64,000 nt of DNA, from the NCBI GenBank assembly GCA_021324435.1, contig JAJPIZ010000033.1, forward strand, positions 22,891-86,890. Reading direction: 5' to 3'. This stretch comes from Anaerolineae bacterium (GTDB lineage Bacteria > Chloroflexota > Anaerolineae > Anaerolineales > Villigracilaceae). The notes beneath the pieces are model-generated. The model saw only the letters and a program-made list of their open reading frames with translations. It had not been told where the DNA came from and made no database searches. The stretch's first letter is position 1. The number at the start of each line of letters is the position of its first letter. A program made the position numbers and the translations under genes. Of this stretch, positions 8,601 to 17,675 are shown in pieces.

Positions 8601-10727
8601 ATGATTACAAAGAAATTTCTGATGGATGAATTTCGTTCCTTGGGAATGGAAGCCGGCGATACGATTTTTGTCCACAGCGCGTATTCGTCGCTCGGACGCG
8701 CCCCCGGCGGCGTGGAGGGCGGACCGCAAACCGTGATTGATGCGATCCTGGGCGTGATTGGCGAAGACGGCACGCTCATCATGCCAACCTTCAACTACGA
8801 TTTTCTCAAAGGCGTGCCGTGGGACATCCGCACGACGCCGTCGCAAATGGGCGTGCTGACCGAATTGGTTCGCACCGATCCGCGCGCCAAACGCATGTTC
8901 CATGCAATTTATTCGATGGCCGCCATTGGCAAACACGCCGATGAACTAGCCGCGCATCAAAGCAACGATTGCTTTGGCGAAACGACCATCTTCAAAAAAT
9001 TCCGCGATTGGGACGCCAAGATTTTGATCATCGGTTTGCCTTACAGCAAAAGCATCACGTTCCTGCACCATTGCGAACAGATGGCCGGCGTGGATTATCG
9101 CTTCTTGAAGGAATTCAAAGGTATTGGCATTGACTTCGCAGGCAAGCCGCACGAATTGACGTACACGATGTTCGTCCGTGATGTGGAGCGCGGCGTGGTG
9201 CTGGACTTCGAGCCAATCGGCGCCCTGCTCGACAGCCAGGTTGTGAAGATGAAAAAGATTGGCCTCGGCGATGTGCGGCTGATGAAATGCAATGATGTTT
9301 TTCGCGTGGCGGTCAAGGCGATGAAAGAGCATAAGGGACCCGGCTTGACGTACATCATCGAGACGCCGGAAAAAGCGAAAGATTGGATTCCCGCGATGAA
9401 GAAAATCTCCAGTCTGAAAGACGTTTTGGCGGAAATTGTTCCGCTTCACCGCACGCTGGCGTCGGATGGACTCGATCAGGCTTTGGAAATTGTCGGCTCG
9501 TATATGCCGGAGAATGCCGAATACAAAATCGAAACCTACGAGCCGCTCAAAAAAGTCTGGACGTGGTATGTGCCGGAGCGGTACGTTGTCCATGAAGCGT
9601 ATCTCGAAACCGAAGACGGCAAGCGCGTCGTTGATTTCAAAGATAATGTCCTGCATCTCGTTTCGTATTCACTGCCGATTGATAAGATGCTGACGTGGGA
9701 CGAGCTTGCGCCGCATTTGTTTTACAACGCCGACCGTCCGCATGCCATTCCGTGGAAGTTCAAATATTACGACCGCGATTGGGGCTTCTGCCTGCCGAAG
9801 AATTTATTCGACGCGCTGCCTCACGACAAAAAATATCATGCGGTGATTAAATCTGAATTCGTCACTGATCCGGCGCAGGGATTCAAAGTCGCGGCTTCGG
9901 TCGCGCATCCGCTCGGCGGACCGAACCCCGCGGCGGGGGAGATGTTCATCATGGCGCACATCTGCCACCCCAATCAGGCGAACGACGACGCGGCGGGCGT
10001 GGTGACCGCGCTTGAAGTCGCGCGCCGCCTCGCGGCCAAGCCGCTGCCGCCCGGTTCGATGAGCGTCCGCTTCTGGTTCGGACCCGAGACGATCGGCACC
10101 ATCGCGTACCTTGCCCACCACGAAGATTTGATCCCGCGTTTTCGCGGCGGAATCTTCCTTGAGATGACCGGCAACGACAACACGATCGCGCTACAGCACA
10201 CGCGCCAGCACGATCACATGCTTGACCGTGTTGGACAATATGTTTTGAAAAAACGCGGACGTCATTTCCGCGAAGGCACGTTCGCCGACATCATCGCCAA
10301 CGACGAGCGTGTGTTGAACGGGCCGGGCGTCAACGTGCCGTGCCTTTCGATCAGCCGTTACCCGTACCCCGAATATCACACCACGGACGATAACCTCGAC
10401 ATCATGCACGAAGATAAACTGATGGAGGCCGCGGATGTGACCGAAGAAATTATCCGTATTTACGCCAGCAATTTTGTGCCCAAACGAAAATTCCGCGGAC
10501 CGGTTTTTCTTTCGGGCAATGGATTATTCGTTGATTGGCAGGTGAATTGGAAACTCAACCGCGCCATCGAAAAGATGATGATGCGCTTTGAAGGAAAGCA
10601 AAGTGTGTTCGAAATTGCGGATGAGTTGGATTTGGATTATTGGGAAACGCGTGAGTATATCGAGAAATTCCACACGCGTGATTTGATCGAGAGATTGCCA
10701 ATTCCCGAACTGGCGGAGAGGGAATAA
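8601..10727 (+). CDS. AAC(3)-like acetyltransferase fused to a DUF4910 aminopeptidase-like protein
   Basis: This 708-aa protein joins two families. Residues 1 to about 265 resemble aminoglycoside 3-N-acetyltransferases (FVHSAYSSLGRAPGGVEGG, LIMPTFNYDF, and the HAIYSMAAIGKHADEL region). From about 280 it matches DUF4910, an M28-like metallopeptidase fold with HICHPNQANDDAAG, WFGPETIGTIAYL, and YPYPEYHTTDDNLD supplying likely zinc ligands. A winged-helix-like C-terminus follows (FEIADELDLDYWETREYI). In other bacteria both families occur in surface sugar and natural-product clusters, so the natural substrate may be an amino sugar or small peptide conjugate. Drug resistance should not be assumed. 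No related genes lie next to it. Confidence 0.8.
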   Translation: MITKKFLMDEFRSLGMEAGDTIFVHSAYSSLGRAPGGVEGGPQTVIDAILGVIGEDGTLIMPTFNYDFLKGVPWDIRTTPSQMGVLTELVRTDPRAKRMFHAIYSMAAIGKHADELAAHQSNDCFGETTIFKKFRDWDAKILIIGLPYSKSITFLHHCEQMAGVDYRFLKEFKGIGIDFAGKPHELTYTMFVRDVERGVVLDFEPIGALLDSQVVKMKKIGLGDVRLMKCNDVFRVAVKAMKEHKGPGLTYIIETPEKAKDWIPAMKKISSLKDVLAEIVPLHRTLASDGLDQALEIVGSYMPENAEYKIETYEPLKKVWTWYVPERYVVHEAYLETEDGKRVVDFKDNVLHLVSYSLPIDKMLTWDELAPHLFYNADRPHAIPWKFKYYDRDWGFCLPKNLFDALPHDKKYHAVIKSEFVTDPAQGFKVAASVAHPLGGPNPAAGEMFIMAHICHPNQANDDAAGVVTALEVARRLAAKPLPPGSMSVRFWFGPETIGTIAYLAHHEDLIPRFRGGIFLEMTGNDNTIALQHTRQHDHMLDRVGQYVLKKRGRHFREGTFADIIANDERVLNGPGVNVPCLSISRYPYPEYHTTDDNLDIMHEDKLMEAADVTEEIIRIYASNFVPKRKFRGPVFLSGNGLFVDWQVNWKLNRAIEKMMMRFEGKQSVFEIADELDLDYWETREYIEKFHTRDLIERLPIPELAERE

Positions 10728-10728
10728 C

Positions 10729-12396
10729 CTATGGATGCGACGCCGTCCCGCCCACTGCCTCTCGCCTGCTGTTTACTGGAATCTTCGTCATTGCATATTC
10801 AGCCAGCGCGGTGATCGTCAATGACGGATTGACTCCCGGATTGGCGGGCATGATCGAGCCGTCAATGATGTACATGCCGGGGTAATGATGCACTTCAAAA
10901 TTTTCGTTCACCACGCCTTCGCTTGCATCTCGTCCAATCGGCGCGCCGCCGAGGATGTGCGCGGTGGTTGGAAGCCCTAACAAATTTTCTCCAAGCGATC
11001 CCAAAGCGATTCCATTCGTTCGTTTCGCAAACTCGCGCGTCAACTCGTGCGAGCCTTTGACCTGCGCGTGGATTTCATAGCCCGGTTCTGCTTCCGCCAC
11101 CATGCCGCGCCGGAATAATGTGAAGAGACTGCGTCCCATTCTAAATCGCATACGGTTGTCGGCGTGCTGCATCACCAATAGAATCGTCACATTGTGCGCC
11201 CAGCCCGGCAGAACCAGCGCTTTCAAGAAATCAACTGGGTGAGTCAATACCCAGCCAAGGAATCTCAACAATCGAATCGGCGCGCTCACGTCGGTATCAA
11301 TCAGCGGCGCGGCGAGAAATCGCATCAGCGATGAACCGTCGGGATAGCGCACCGGCTCGATGCGCGTGATCTCGTCGTGGTTGTAAATCGAAGAGATCGA
11401 AACGCCTTCCGAATAATTGATGTCGGATTTGCGCGCGACCGATCCAAGCAATGCTTCGGAATTGGTCCGCACCATGTCGCCGAGCCGCGGTGAAAGATTC
11501 GGCAGGGACTTCTTCTCGTCTCGCAGATTCAATAACAGCTTGATCGTTCCCATCACGCCCGCAGACAGGATCACGCGTCTGGCCCGGACCCGCTGTGGGG
11601 TCCCGCGAAAGAGGCGGGTGCTTGACTGGTAGGTGATCTCGTAAAGCGGAGCGTTGTCGGTTGAGGGTTGACGGCCGGCGGTCAACTGTCCATTGTCAAC
11701 CGTCAGCGGTCTAATATCAATCGCTTCGGCTTCCGCAATCACGCGCGCGCCATTCTTTTCCGCAAAATACAAATAATTCTTCGGCAGGGTATTCTTTGCG
11801 TTGTATCGGCATCCGACCATGCATCCGCCGCAGTGACGGCATCCGGCGCGTGATGGACCTTCGCCAGCGAAATATGGATCAGGAACCGTCACACCTTCTT
11901 CGCCGAAATACGCGCCGACCTCCGTGGCGCGGAATGTTTGACCCATGCCGCGTTCTTCGGCAAATTGTTTTAGGATTTCATCCGCTTTCCAAAGTTTTGG
12001 ATTGCGTGCCACGCCGAGCATTTTCTTTGCCGTTTCATAATGCGGCTTGAGAATTTTTCCCCATGCAATCGGTTGATTCCACGCGGGCGTCGCGAACGTT
12101 TCATCGGTGGGAACTTCGAGTACGTTGGCATAACCTAGACTTCCGCCGCCCACGCCCGCGCCGTGCAAAACCATCACGCCTTTGAGAATACTGATTTGCA
12201 AAATGCCGAAGGCGCGGATGGCTGGCATCCAAAGATATTTCCAATATTGCCAGTTGGTCTTTGCAAAATCGTCGTCGTTGAATCGTTTGCCTTTTTCGAG
12301 GACGAGAACCGAATAACCCTTTTCCGTCAGCCGCATGGCGGAGACACTGCCCCCGAAACCGGAACCGATGATGACGTAGTCAAAGCAGTCAGTCAT
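10729..12396 (-). CDS. GMC-type FAD-dependent oxidoreductase (cholesterol oxidase-like)
   Basis: This 555-aa flavoprotein has the FAD-binding start DYVIIGSGFGGSVSAMRL and the GMC C-terminus with HILGGAPIGRDASEG and GMYIIDGSIMPANPGVNPS. It also carries a cysteine cluster, CRHCGGCMVGC, near residue 190, as in a subset of this family that may hold a metal or disulfides. The substrate is unknown; sterol-like alcohols or sugars are possible. Codons at about 11654-11709 are built from a GTCAACTGTC-type dispersed repeat and encode a loop (LTVDNGQLTAG) that breaks the domain's usual spacing. Its ATG overlaps the stop of the upstream four-helix-bundle gene by four bases, so the two are probably translated together. 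Confidence 0.85.
   Translation of the reverse strand: MTDCFDYVIIGSGFGGSVSAMRLTEKGYSVLVLEKGKRFNDDDFAKTNWQYWKYLWMPAIRAFGILQISILKGVMVLHGAGVGGGSLGYANVLEVPTDETFATPAWNQPIAWGKILKPHYETAKKMLGVARNPKLWKADEILKQFAEERGMGQTFRATEVGAYFGEEGVTVPDPYFAGEGPSRAGCRHCGGCMVGCRYNAKNTLPKNYLYFAEKNGARVIAEAEAIDIRPLTVDNGQLTAGRQPSTDNAPLYEITYQSSTRLFRGTPQRVRARRVILSAGVMGTIKLLLNLRDEKKSLPNLSPRLGDMVRTNSEALLGSVARKSDINYSEGVSISSIYNHDEITRIEPVRYPDGSSLMRFLAAPLIDTDVSAPIRLLRFLGWVLTHPVDFLKALVLPGWAHNVTILLVMQHADNRMRFRMGRSLFTLFRRGMVAEAEPGYEIHAQVKGSHELTREFAKRTNGIALGSLGENLLGLPTTAHILGGAPIGRDASEGVVNENFEVHHYPGMYIIDGSIMPANPGVNPSLTITALAEYAMTKIPVNSRREAVGGTASHP
11654..11709. repeat. In-frame dispersed repeat inside the GMC oxidoreductase
   Basis: The stretch contains GGTTGACGG, GGTCAACTGTCC and GTCAACCGTCAGCGG, variants of a GTCAAC-rich unit also found inside the genes at 56.1-58.3 kb and 61.0-63.1 kb. 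It keeps the reading frame open. Confidence 0.65.
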
Positions 12397-12755
12397 CGGC
12401 GATCAGCCCTCAGCGTTTTGAGGAGAGACGCGAGCATTCGCTTGACTTCCTCGACCTCACCATGAAGTTTTTCGTGTTGATCTTTTGTGAGAAATTCAAG
12501 ATCATTAGCAAGGATGAGTTGATATTCGGTTTCACTTGCCGATCCCATCGCGATCTGCAAGAAACGGGCAAACTCCGCGTCGGTGTTCCTTCCGCATCCT
12601 TCTGCGATATTGGTTGGAATGGACATGCTGGCGCGCCTTATTTGAGAAGTTAATCCATAAAGTTCCTCTTTTGGGAATTTGCTCGTTGCCTTGTATATTC
12701 CCAAAGCCAGTTGATGTGCTTTTTCCCAAACCTTGAGTTGGCGAAAATCTTTCAT
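12393..12755 (-). CDS. Four-helix-bundle protein of the 23S intervening-sequence (S23) type
   Basis: This 120-aa protein has the family start FRQLKVWEKAHQLALGIY, then ELYGLTSQIRRASMSIPTNIAEG and the helix SASETEYQLILA. The family was first found in 23S rRNA intervening sequences but also occurs as free ORFs; its molecular role is not known. A GGGAGAAATC site precedes the ATG. It overlaps the GMC oxidoreductase start by four bases. Both sides carry CAGCCNTCAGC-type repeats (about 12402-12416 downstream and 12773-12850 upstream), which suggests that it arrived with repeat DNA. Confidence 0.85.
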   Translation of the reverse strand: MKDFRQLKVWEKAHQLALGIYKATSKFPKEELYGLTSQIRRASMSIPTNIAEGCGRNTDAEFARFLQIAMGSASETEYQLILANDLEFLTKDQHEKLHGEVEEVKRMLASLLKTLRADRR

Positions 12756-12772
12756 GATTTCTCCCGTTTATA

Positions 12773-12850
12773 AATCAGCCATCAGCCAGTAATCGAGCTG
12801 ACGGCTGAACGCTGACGGCTGAATGCTGACGGCTGAATGCTGATGGCTAA
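12773..12850. repeat. Tandem GCTGACGGCTGAAT repeats
   Basis: Four 14-bp units (12797-12810, 12811-12824, 12825-12838, and a diverged 12839-12850) follow a CAGCCATCAGCC stretch. The last unit runs into the stop codon of the hydroxyacyl-CoA dehydrogenase gene. Units are contiguous with no spacers. Confidence 0.85.
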
Positions 12851-13692
12851 TACTTATAAAACCCCTGTCCCGTCTTCCTCCCCAAATATCCCGCGTCCAC
12901 CATCTTCCTCAGCAGGGGCGCGGGGCGGTACTTATCTTCACCGAGATCGCGCTGTAAAACTTCCATCACGAACAAGACCACATCCAGCCCAATCAAATCA
13001 GCCAGCGCCAGCGGACCCATCGGATGATTCATTCCGAGTTTCATCACCGCGTCGATTGCTTCGGGTGTGCCGACGCCTTCCTGCAGAGCAAAGATGGCTT
13101 CATTGATCATCGGGCACAAAATGCGGTTGGAGATAAAGCCGGGCGAATCATTGGCTTCCCACGCTTCTTTGCCCATGACTTTGCAAAGTTCAAGAGTCGT
13201 TTTCAAAGTCTCTTCGCTGGTGGCGAGTCCCTTGATGACCTCGACCAGTTTCATCAGCGGGACAGGATTCATAAAGTGCATGCCGATGACTTTGTCCGGT
13301 CGTTTCGTCTGCGCGGCGATTTTTGTGATCGAGATTGAAGATGTGTTGCTGGCGATGATGACGCCTTCACGCGCCTTCTCGTCCAATTCCTTGAATATTT
13401 TGAATTTCAATTCGGGGTTTTCGGTAGCGGCTTCGATAATGAAGTCCGCTTTGGCGAGATCGTCGTAATTCGAGACGAAGTTGATTTTATCGGCGGCCGC
13501 TTTCTGGTCCGGTGTGAGCGTGCCCTTCTCGACCAGTTTGGCTGTTGATTTGGCAATCGTCGCCTTGGCTTTTTCCAACGCGGCGGGCACGACATCCATG
13601 CACGTGACTTGATAGCCACTGGTCGCGGCGACCTGCGCGATGCCGTTGCCCATCGTCCCCGCGCCGACGATAAAAATATGTTTGATGTCCAT
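12847..13692 (-). CDS. hbd: 3-hydroxybutyryl-CoA dehydrogenase
   Basis: It interconverts acetoacetyl-CoA and 3-hydroxybutyryl-CoA with NAD(P)H. The 281-aa protein has the Rossmann motif [15 protein letters not shown], the catalytic-loop region [30 protein letters not shown] with the active-site His, and the C-terminal [16 protein letters not shown]. Length is that of the single-domain enzymes of butyrate and beta-oxidation pathways. It sits in a same-strand group with a DinB protein and a thiolase that would supply acetoacetyl-CoA. The direction, synthesis or breakdown, cannot be read from the sequence. Confidence 0.93.
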   Translation of the reverse strand: MDIKHIFIVGAGTMGNGIAQVAATSGYQVTCMDVVPAALEKAKATIAKSTAKLVEKGTLTPDQKAAADKINFVSNYDDLAKADFIIEAATENPELKFKIFKELDEKAREGVIIASNTSSISITKIAAQTKRPDKVIGMHFMNPVPLMKLVEVIKGLATSEETLKTTLELCKVMGKEAWEANDSPGFISNRILCPMINEAIFALQEGVGTPEAIDAVMKLGMNHPMGPLALADLIGLDVVLFVMEVLQRDLGEDKYRPAPLLRKMVDAGYLGRKTGQGFYKY

Positions 13693-13703
13693 CCATCCTC
13701 CAG

Positions 13704-14222
13704 TTATGATTTCTTATTTTTCTTGATGACGATTTTCTCGTTTTGTTTCTTCCAGAGCTGAAGATTCTTTTTGATCTGCTCGATGTGATCGGGGATATGG
13801 TTCGAATAAATGGTCAGCCATTTCTCGAACGTGTAAGGCTCGCTGTATTCGGGATGAGTGACGCTGTGCGTGAAGACTTCATCGGGAAGACTCTTGAGCA
13901 GGTCATAGGTGGTTGTGCGCACCAGCCGGATGATTTGCAGTGCATCATCAATGTTTTGTTTTCGATACTGGAGGGCATCCGCCCACTTGGCTTCTTCGTA
14001 GCCCATCAGCATACTGCCCGGCTCTACGATTAATTTGCGGGCGCGCAACGCGGCCATGGATTCGCTATCGGACATGTGGATGACGATCTCGCGGATGCTC
14101 CAATCCGCGGGCGATGGTTTGAAGTCCCACGCTTCCATCGGGACCTCGGTGAGGGCCGCGCCCAACAGGCCGTATCCCTGCCGATACTGTTCGATCTTCT
14201 CATTTCGTTCTTTGCGATCCAT
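13704..14222 (-). CDS. DinB-family protein
   Basis: This 172-aa protein belongs to the DinB/YfiT-like four-helix superfamily, many members of which are metal-dependent thiol transferases. Support comes from [16 protein letters not shown] with a candidate metal-binding His in the second helix and [16 protein letters not shown] with further His residues near the C-terminus. The start is the ATG at 14222 behind GGAGGAAG; the frame is open further up but crosses a palindrome. It lies between the thiolase and dehydrogenase genes on the same strand. Its substrate is unknown. Confidence 0.85.
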   Translation of the reverse strand: MDRKERNEKIEQYRQGYGLLGAALTEVPMEAWDFKPSPADWSIREIVIHMSDSESMAALRARKLIVEPGSMLMGYEEAKWADALQYRKQNIDDALQIIRLVRTTTYDLLKSLPDEVFTHSVTHPEYSEPYTFEKWLTIYSNHIPDHIEQIKKNLQLWKKQNEKIVIKKNKKS

Positions 14223-14241
14223 TCTTCCTCCAATAAAAAGC

Positions 14242-14276
14242 GATACTCGATATTCGATGTTCGAATATCGAGTATC
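14242..14276. repeat. Perfect 16-bp inverted repeat
   Basis: Arms GATACTCGATATTCGA (14242-14257) and its complement (14261-14276) flank TGT. It lies between the thiolase stop and the DinB start. There is no T-tract, so it may be a dispersed palindrome or an RNA-processing hairpin within the operon. Confidence 0.8.
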
Positions 14277-14284
14277 GAATATCA

Positions 14285-15484
14285 TTATTCAATTTCAATT
14301 GCCATTGCCACCGCCTCGCCGCCGCCGAGACATAGCGATGCAATGCCGCGCTTCAAGCCGCGATCTTTCAACGCGTAGATCAACGTGGTCAACACGCGTG
14401 CGCCGCTCGCCCCTAACGGATGACCCAACGCGATCGCGCCGCCGTTGACGTTGACCTTGTTCCAGTCCCAGCCCTGATCGGCGAGCGCGTACCCATCCGC
14501 GAGGACTTGCGCGGCGAAGGCCTCGTTGATCTCGATTAGATCCACATCTTTCATCGTCCAGCCGATTTTCTTAAGCAGTTTTGGAACAGCCTGCGCGGGC
14601 GCGGCGAATAAATATTTCGGTTCGACCGCGGCATGGGCATAGCCAACAACTTTTGCAAGCGGCTTCAATTTATTTTTCTCGGCATACGCGCGCGAGGCAA
14701 TCACGACTGCGGCGGCGCCGTCGTTCATCGGAGATGAGTTGCCCGGCGTCACTTTGCCGTCGGCTTTGAAAGATGGTTTTAATTTCGCAAGCGCTTCCAG
14801 CGATGTATCTTTGCGCGGCCCTTCGTCTGTATCTACGACGGTCTTTTCACCTTTACGGCCATTGATCTCCACCGGAACGATCTCAGCCTTGAACTTTCCG
14901 GCTTCGATCGCTTTGACCGCTTTTTGATGACTCTCCAGCGCGAACTTGTCCATTGCTTCGCGCGTGACTTCATATTCGTCTGCAATGAATTCGGCGGCCA
15001 TGCCCATGCCCCAATTTTCAAATGGATCCCACAGGCCGTCATGGTTCAAAGCGTCAATCAACGGCTGGTTGCCGAATTTCAATTCGCCGCTTCGTCCGTG
15101 GATGAGGAACGGGGCGCGGCTCATTGACTCAAAGCCACCGGCGATGAACAAATCCGCATCTCCGGCGCGGACGGCTTGCGAGGCAAGCATGGCGGCCTTC
15201 AGCCCGGAACCGCAGACTTTGTTCACAGTGGTCGCGCCGACAGTTGCGGGCACGCCGCCCCAAATCCCGGCCTGACGCGCCGGCGCTTGCCCCTCCCCGG
15301 CCTGCACCACATTGCCCATGATGACTTCTTCGATTTCCTCGGCCTTGATTCCCGCCCGTTCCACCGCGGCCTTGACCGCGATGGCTCCCAGTTTTGTCGC
15401 GGCGATTCCGCTCAACGCGCCCTGGAATTTTCCAATTGGCGTGCGCGCCGCGCTCAAGATGACTGCTTCGTTTTCTTTGCTCAT
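14285..15484 (-). CDS. atoB: Acetyl-CoA acetyltransferase (thiolase)
   Basis: It condenses two acetyl-CoA to acetoacetyl-CoA or performs the reverse cleavage. The 399-aa protein has the nucleophile Cys in TVNKVCGSGLKA, the His of GHPLGASGAR and the second Cys in SLCLGGGEAVA, so all three catalytic residues are present. The N-terminus AVILSAARTPIGKFQGAL is typical. A TAAGGAG site precedes the ATG. It is the first gene of the thiolase, DinB, dehydrogenase group. Confidence 0.95.
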   Translation of the reverse strand: MSKENEAVILSAARTPIGKFQGALSGIAATKLGAIAVKAAVERAGIKAEEIEEVIMGNVVQAGEGQAPARQAGIWGGVPATVGATTVNKVCGSGLKAAMLASQAVRAGDADLFIAGGFESMSRAPFLIHGRSGELKFGNQPLIDALNHDGLWDPFENWGMGMAAEFIADEYEVTREAMDKFALESHQKAVKAIEAGKFKAEIVPVEINGRKGEKTVVDTDEGPRKDTSLEALAKLKPSFKADGKVTPGNSSPMNDGAAAVVIASRAYAEKNKLKPLAKVVGYAHAAVEPKYLFAAPAQAVPKLLKKIGWTMKDVDLIEINEAFAAQVLADGYALADQGWDWNKVNVNGGAIALGHPLGASGARVLTTLIYALKDRGLKRGIASLCLGGGEAVAMAIEIE

Positions 15485-15515
15485 ACCTTACTCCTTATGA
15501 TTTCGACAAGGCAAT

Positions 15516-15556
15516 TATAAAGCCAACGGCTTCGAGCGATTGCCATTGGCTTTATA
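15516..15556 (-). terminator. Hairpin after the small membrane protein gene
   Basis: Arms TATAAAGCCAA and TTGGCTTTATA (15516-15526 and 15546-15556) form an 11-bp stem, with further partial pairing inside. On the minus strand it follows the gene at 15570 and precedes the thiolase. The U-tract is weak. Confidence 0.5.
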
Positions 15557-15569
15557 AGCTACACCGAAT

Positions 15570-16043
15570 TTATGGTTGCATCGGCGGTTGCTGGATTGGT
15601 AAAGGCTGATCTGGTGTTCCGAGATAGCCTGCGCCCGCGCCTGTCAGCGCGGCGAGCACAACACCGATCAGGCCAAAACATAGACCGGTTCCCATGCCGC
15701 TCACGTAGAAAATCAATTGTTGTGACAAGGGCGCAGACGTGGAAGGGATGGTTCCAAACGGTGCGGGTGTGCCGGAGAATTGAAAATAAGCCAGAGCCGC
15801 GACCGCGCCGAGAATCTGGCCGATCACGATCAAGGCACCAGCCACACTTCCTGAAACGGCACCCAGCCGCGCGCCGTCTGATTTCGTCGCGGCTTTTTCC
15901 TGTTGGGCCGAGAAAAAGCCGGCGACGCCTCCGGCCAGCAGGGAAACTGCAGGTCCGCAAAGACCGATGAAACCTGCCACACAGATATTTAAAAACAATC
16001 CAATTGCGCCAACGATTAGTCCGATCCTGATTCGTGGTTGCAT
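15570..16043 (-). CDS. Small polytopic membrane protein
   Basis: This 157-aa protein starts at the ATG at 16043 behind GGAGGC. It has about four hydrophobic segments (LIVGAIGLFLNICVAGFIGL, a Gly/Ala-rich helix near 35, one near 80, and a final one near 130) and a Pro/Gln-rich tail. I recognise no family. It resembles the small DUF-type membrane proteins common in Anaerolineae. It stands alone between the thiolase group and the DUF3048 pair. Confidence 0.65.
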   Translation of the reverse strand: MQPRIRIGLIVGAIGLFLNICVAGFIGLCGPAVSLLAGGVAGFFSAQQEKAATKSDGARLGAVSGSVAGALIVIGQILGAVAALAYFQFSGTPAPFGTIPSTSAPLSQQLIFYVSGMGTGLCFGLIGVVLAALTGAGAGYLGTPDQPLPIQQPPMQP

Positions 16044-16116
16044 TCTGCCTCCGTTTGATCGTATGTCTTCCATTATAAGCATATCTAGCGATTTCTCATC
16101 CCCGAGATAAAGCTAT

Positions 16117-17640
16117 TCACTTTGCACCCGGTGGAAATGAAAATTGCAACTGCCATATTCCAGTGGATATTTCGTCAACGGTTGTTTCGGGCGTGACCAC
16201 CAATATCCACGTATGCCCGGGCTTGAGCGGAAACGGTTCGCCGTCCGCGGCGAGGAAAATGATCGGGTGCGTCGAACGGTTTTTATTGCGATCATCCGCG
16301 GCGCGCGTGCTCCATTTGATTTTGAACGTTTGACCGTCACGGAAAAGCAATGCGTCGCCTTTCAGTCCCTGATCGAGATGAATATCGAGGTTGGTGGGCG
16401 AGATGACGTCATGCTTCGCGAACAACACAATCACATTTTCAAAATGCAATTGTCTCCCCGTGAGTCGGTCTGTATCGGGATGCAGAACTCCGGCCTCGGA
16501 ATACTCTGTCGTATCGGTGTAACGCAAATAAGATTGATACAACGGGTCATAAATCCATGCTGATTGATTCTGGTATGCAATGTACGCCTTCAGTTGTATT
16601 CCGGGCGCGCCGCCCGATGGAGGTGCCTCCGAAAAAAGATTGCTGGCGTAATCGAAGTTTGAACCTTTCTGGCTTTGATTGGCTTCGGCCACATCTTTCA
16701 TCTCGCGGATGTCCATCATGTATCCGCCGCCGGAAACTTGATGAAAGACCATGTGACATTGCGGCAGGCGCACCAGCACTTCTTCCGATGCGAACGCATA
16801 GATCAAACAACTGTTTTCAAAGAACTGACTGATGTACGCGTAGATCAACCGCCCCGAACGAATCGGCCCGACTTGCGCGGCCGGCAGGTAGAGAGCAGGA
16901 TTCGGCGTTGGAGTCGCGTTGGAAGACGGAATCAATCCCGCGTCCAAAGAAAGAACGTTGGACTCGACATCCGCTTCAGCCAGACCTGTGACCGGGTCCG
17001 CGTTGCTATCAATGGACGCGTCGCCCGCGTTTTGTTTTGCAAAATCCAGCCATGAAGGTTTTATAAATTGAACCATGTACTTTCCCGGCTGGACATTGAA
17101 TCCATAATAACCGTTCGAGTCCGTTGTGGTTTGTTGAAGCGGATTGCCGCTCAGATCATAAAGATTGACGCAAACTCCGCCGATGCCGGATTCGTTTGTG
17201 TCGCGTATGCTGTTTCCATTTGCATCGAACCATGCGCGGCCGCCGATCATGTCCTGTGCTTGAGCGAATGCTCCACTACGCACCGCGCAATCGCCGGTGA
17301 TTGGAATCTCCGGCGCGGGATATTGACCATAAAAGACAGCGAGGAAGCGCGTCGCGCCTTCGGTGATATAGATTTCATAGACGAATGGCGCAAAGGAAAG
17401 CCCGGCCTGAGGCCGTCCATACGCTGGAAAGTTGGAAATGGAAATGAGCAAAGCCGGCACTTTCAACAGCGCCGGATCATTCACAGGCAGGCCCGTGAGT
17501 GGATTAATGTTGGCGGGAAACGTGATTGGCGGTTCGGGAGTCAGCGTTGGCGTGGAGAGGATGGTCGGAGCGGCAGTAGGCGTCTGTGTCGTCTGGCAGG
17601 CTGATAACAAAAGCATGAGAAGCAAAACGAATTTTCTCAT
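16117..17640 (-). CDS. DUF3048 lipoprotein with an inserted SdrD-B-like domain (paralog 1)
   Basis: This 507-aa lipoprotein starts at the ATG at 17640; the signal ends in LLSAC with Cys15. DUF3048 sequence occupies about 40-128 (NPLTGLPVNDP, LSFAPFVYEIYITEGATRFLAVFYG) and resumes at 256 (VGPIRSGR) to the end. Between them, residues about 130-237 form an SdrD-B/Cna-B-like beta-sandwich (GGRAWFDANGN, GIGGVCVNLYD, TTTDSNGYYGFNV), so the first domain interrupts the second. DUF3048 proteins (YerB-like) are envelope proteins of unknown activity. A TATAAT hexamer lies six bases before the ATG, again suggesting a leaderless message. The gene downstream of the paralog is separated from it by 35 bp. 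Confidence 0.85.
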   Translation of the reverse strand: MRKFVLLLMLLLSACQTTQTPTAAPTILSTPTLTPEPPITFPANINPLTGLPVNDPALLKVPALLISISNFPAYGRPQAGLSFAPFVYEIYITEGATRFLAVFYGQYPAPEIPITGDCAVRSGAFAQAQDMIGGRAWFDANGNSIRDTNESGIGGVCVNLYDLSGNPLQQTTTDSNGYYGFNVQPGKYMVQFIKPSWLDFAKQNAGDASIDSNADPVTGLAEADVESNVLSLDAGLIPSSNATPTPNPALYLPAAQVGPIRSGRLIYAYISQFFENSCLIYAFASEEVLVRLPQCHMVFHQVSGGGYMMDIREMKDVAEANQSQKGSNFDYASNLFSEAPPSGGAPGIQLKAYIAYQNQSAWIYDPLYQSYLRYTDTTEYSEAGVLHPDTDRLTGRQLHFENVIVLFAKHDVISPTNLDIHLDQGLKGDALLFRDGQTFKIKWSTRAADDRNKNRSTHPIIFLAADGEPFPLKPGHTWILVVTPETTVDEISTGIWQLQFSFPPGAK

Positions 17641-17675
17641 GCTTGCATTATAGTCCGCGTTGTGAGCTGAATCTC

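Noticed and set aside
8601..9400. Aminoglycoside resistance gene
   Set aside because: The AAC(3)-like part is fused to a DUF4910 protein in a chromosomal setting, and homologues of this type often have other roles; resistance cannot be claimed from similarity.
12797..12850. Short regular repeats as a possible CRISPR array
   Set aside because: The 14-bp units are contiguous without spacers and no cas gene is present.
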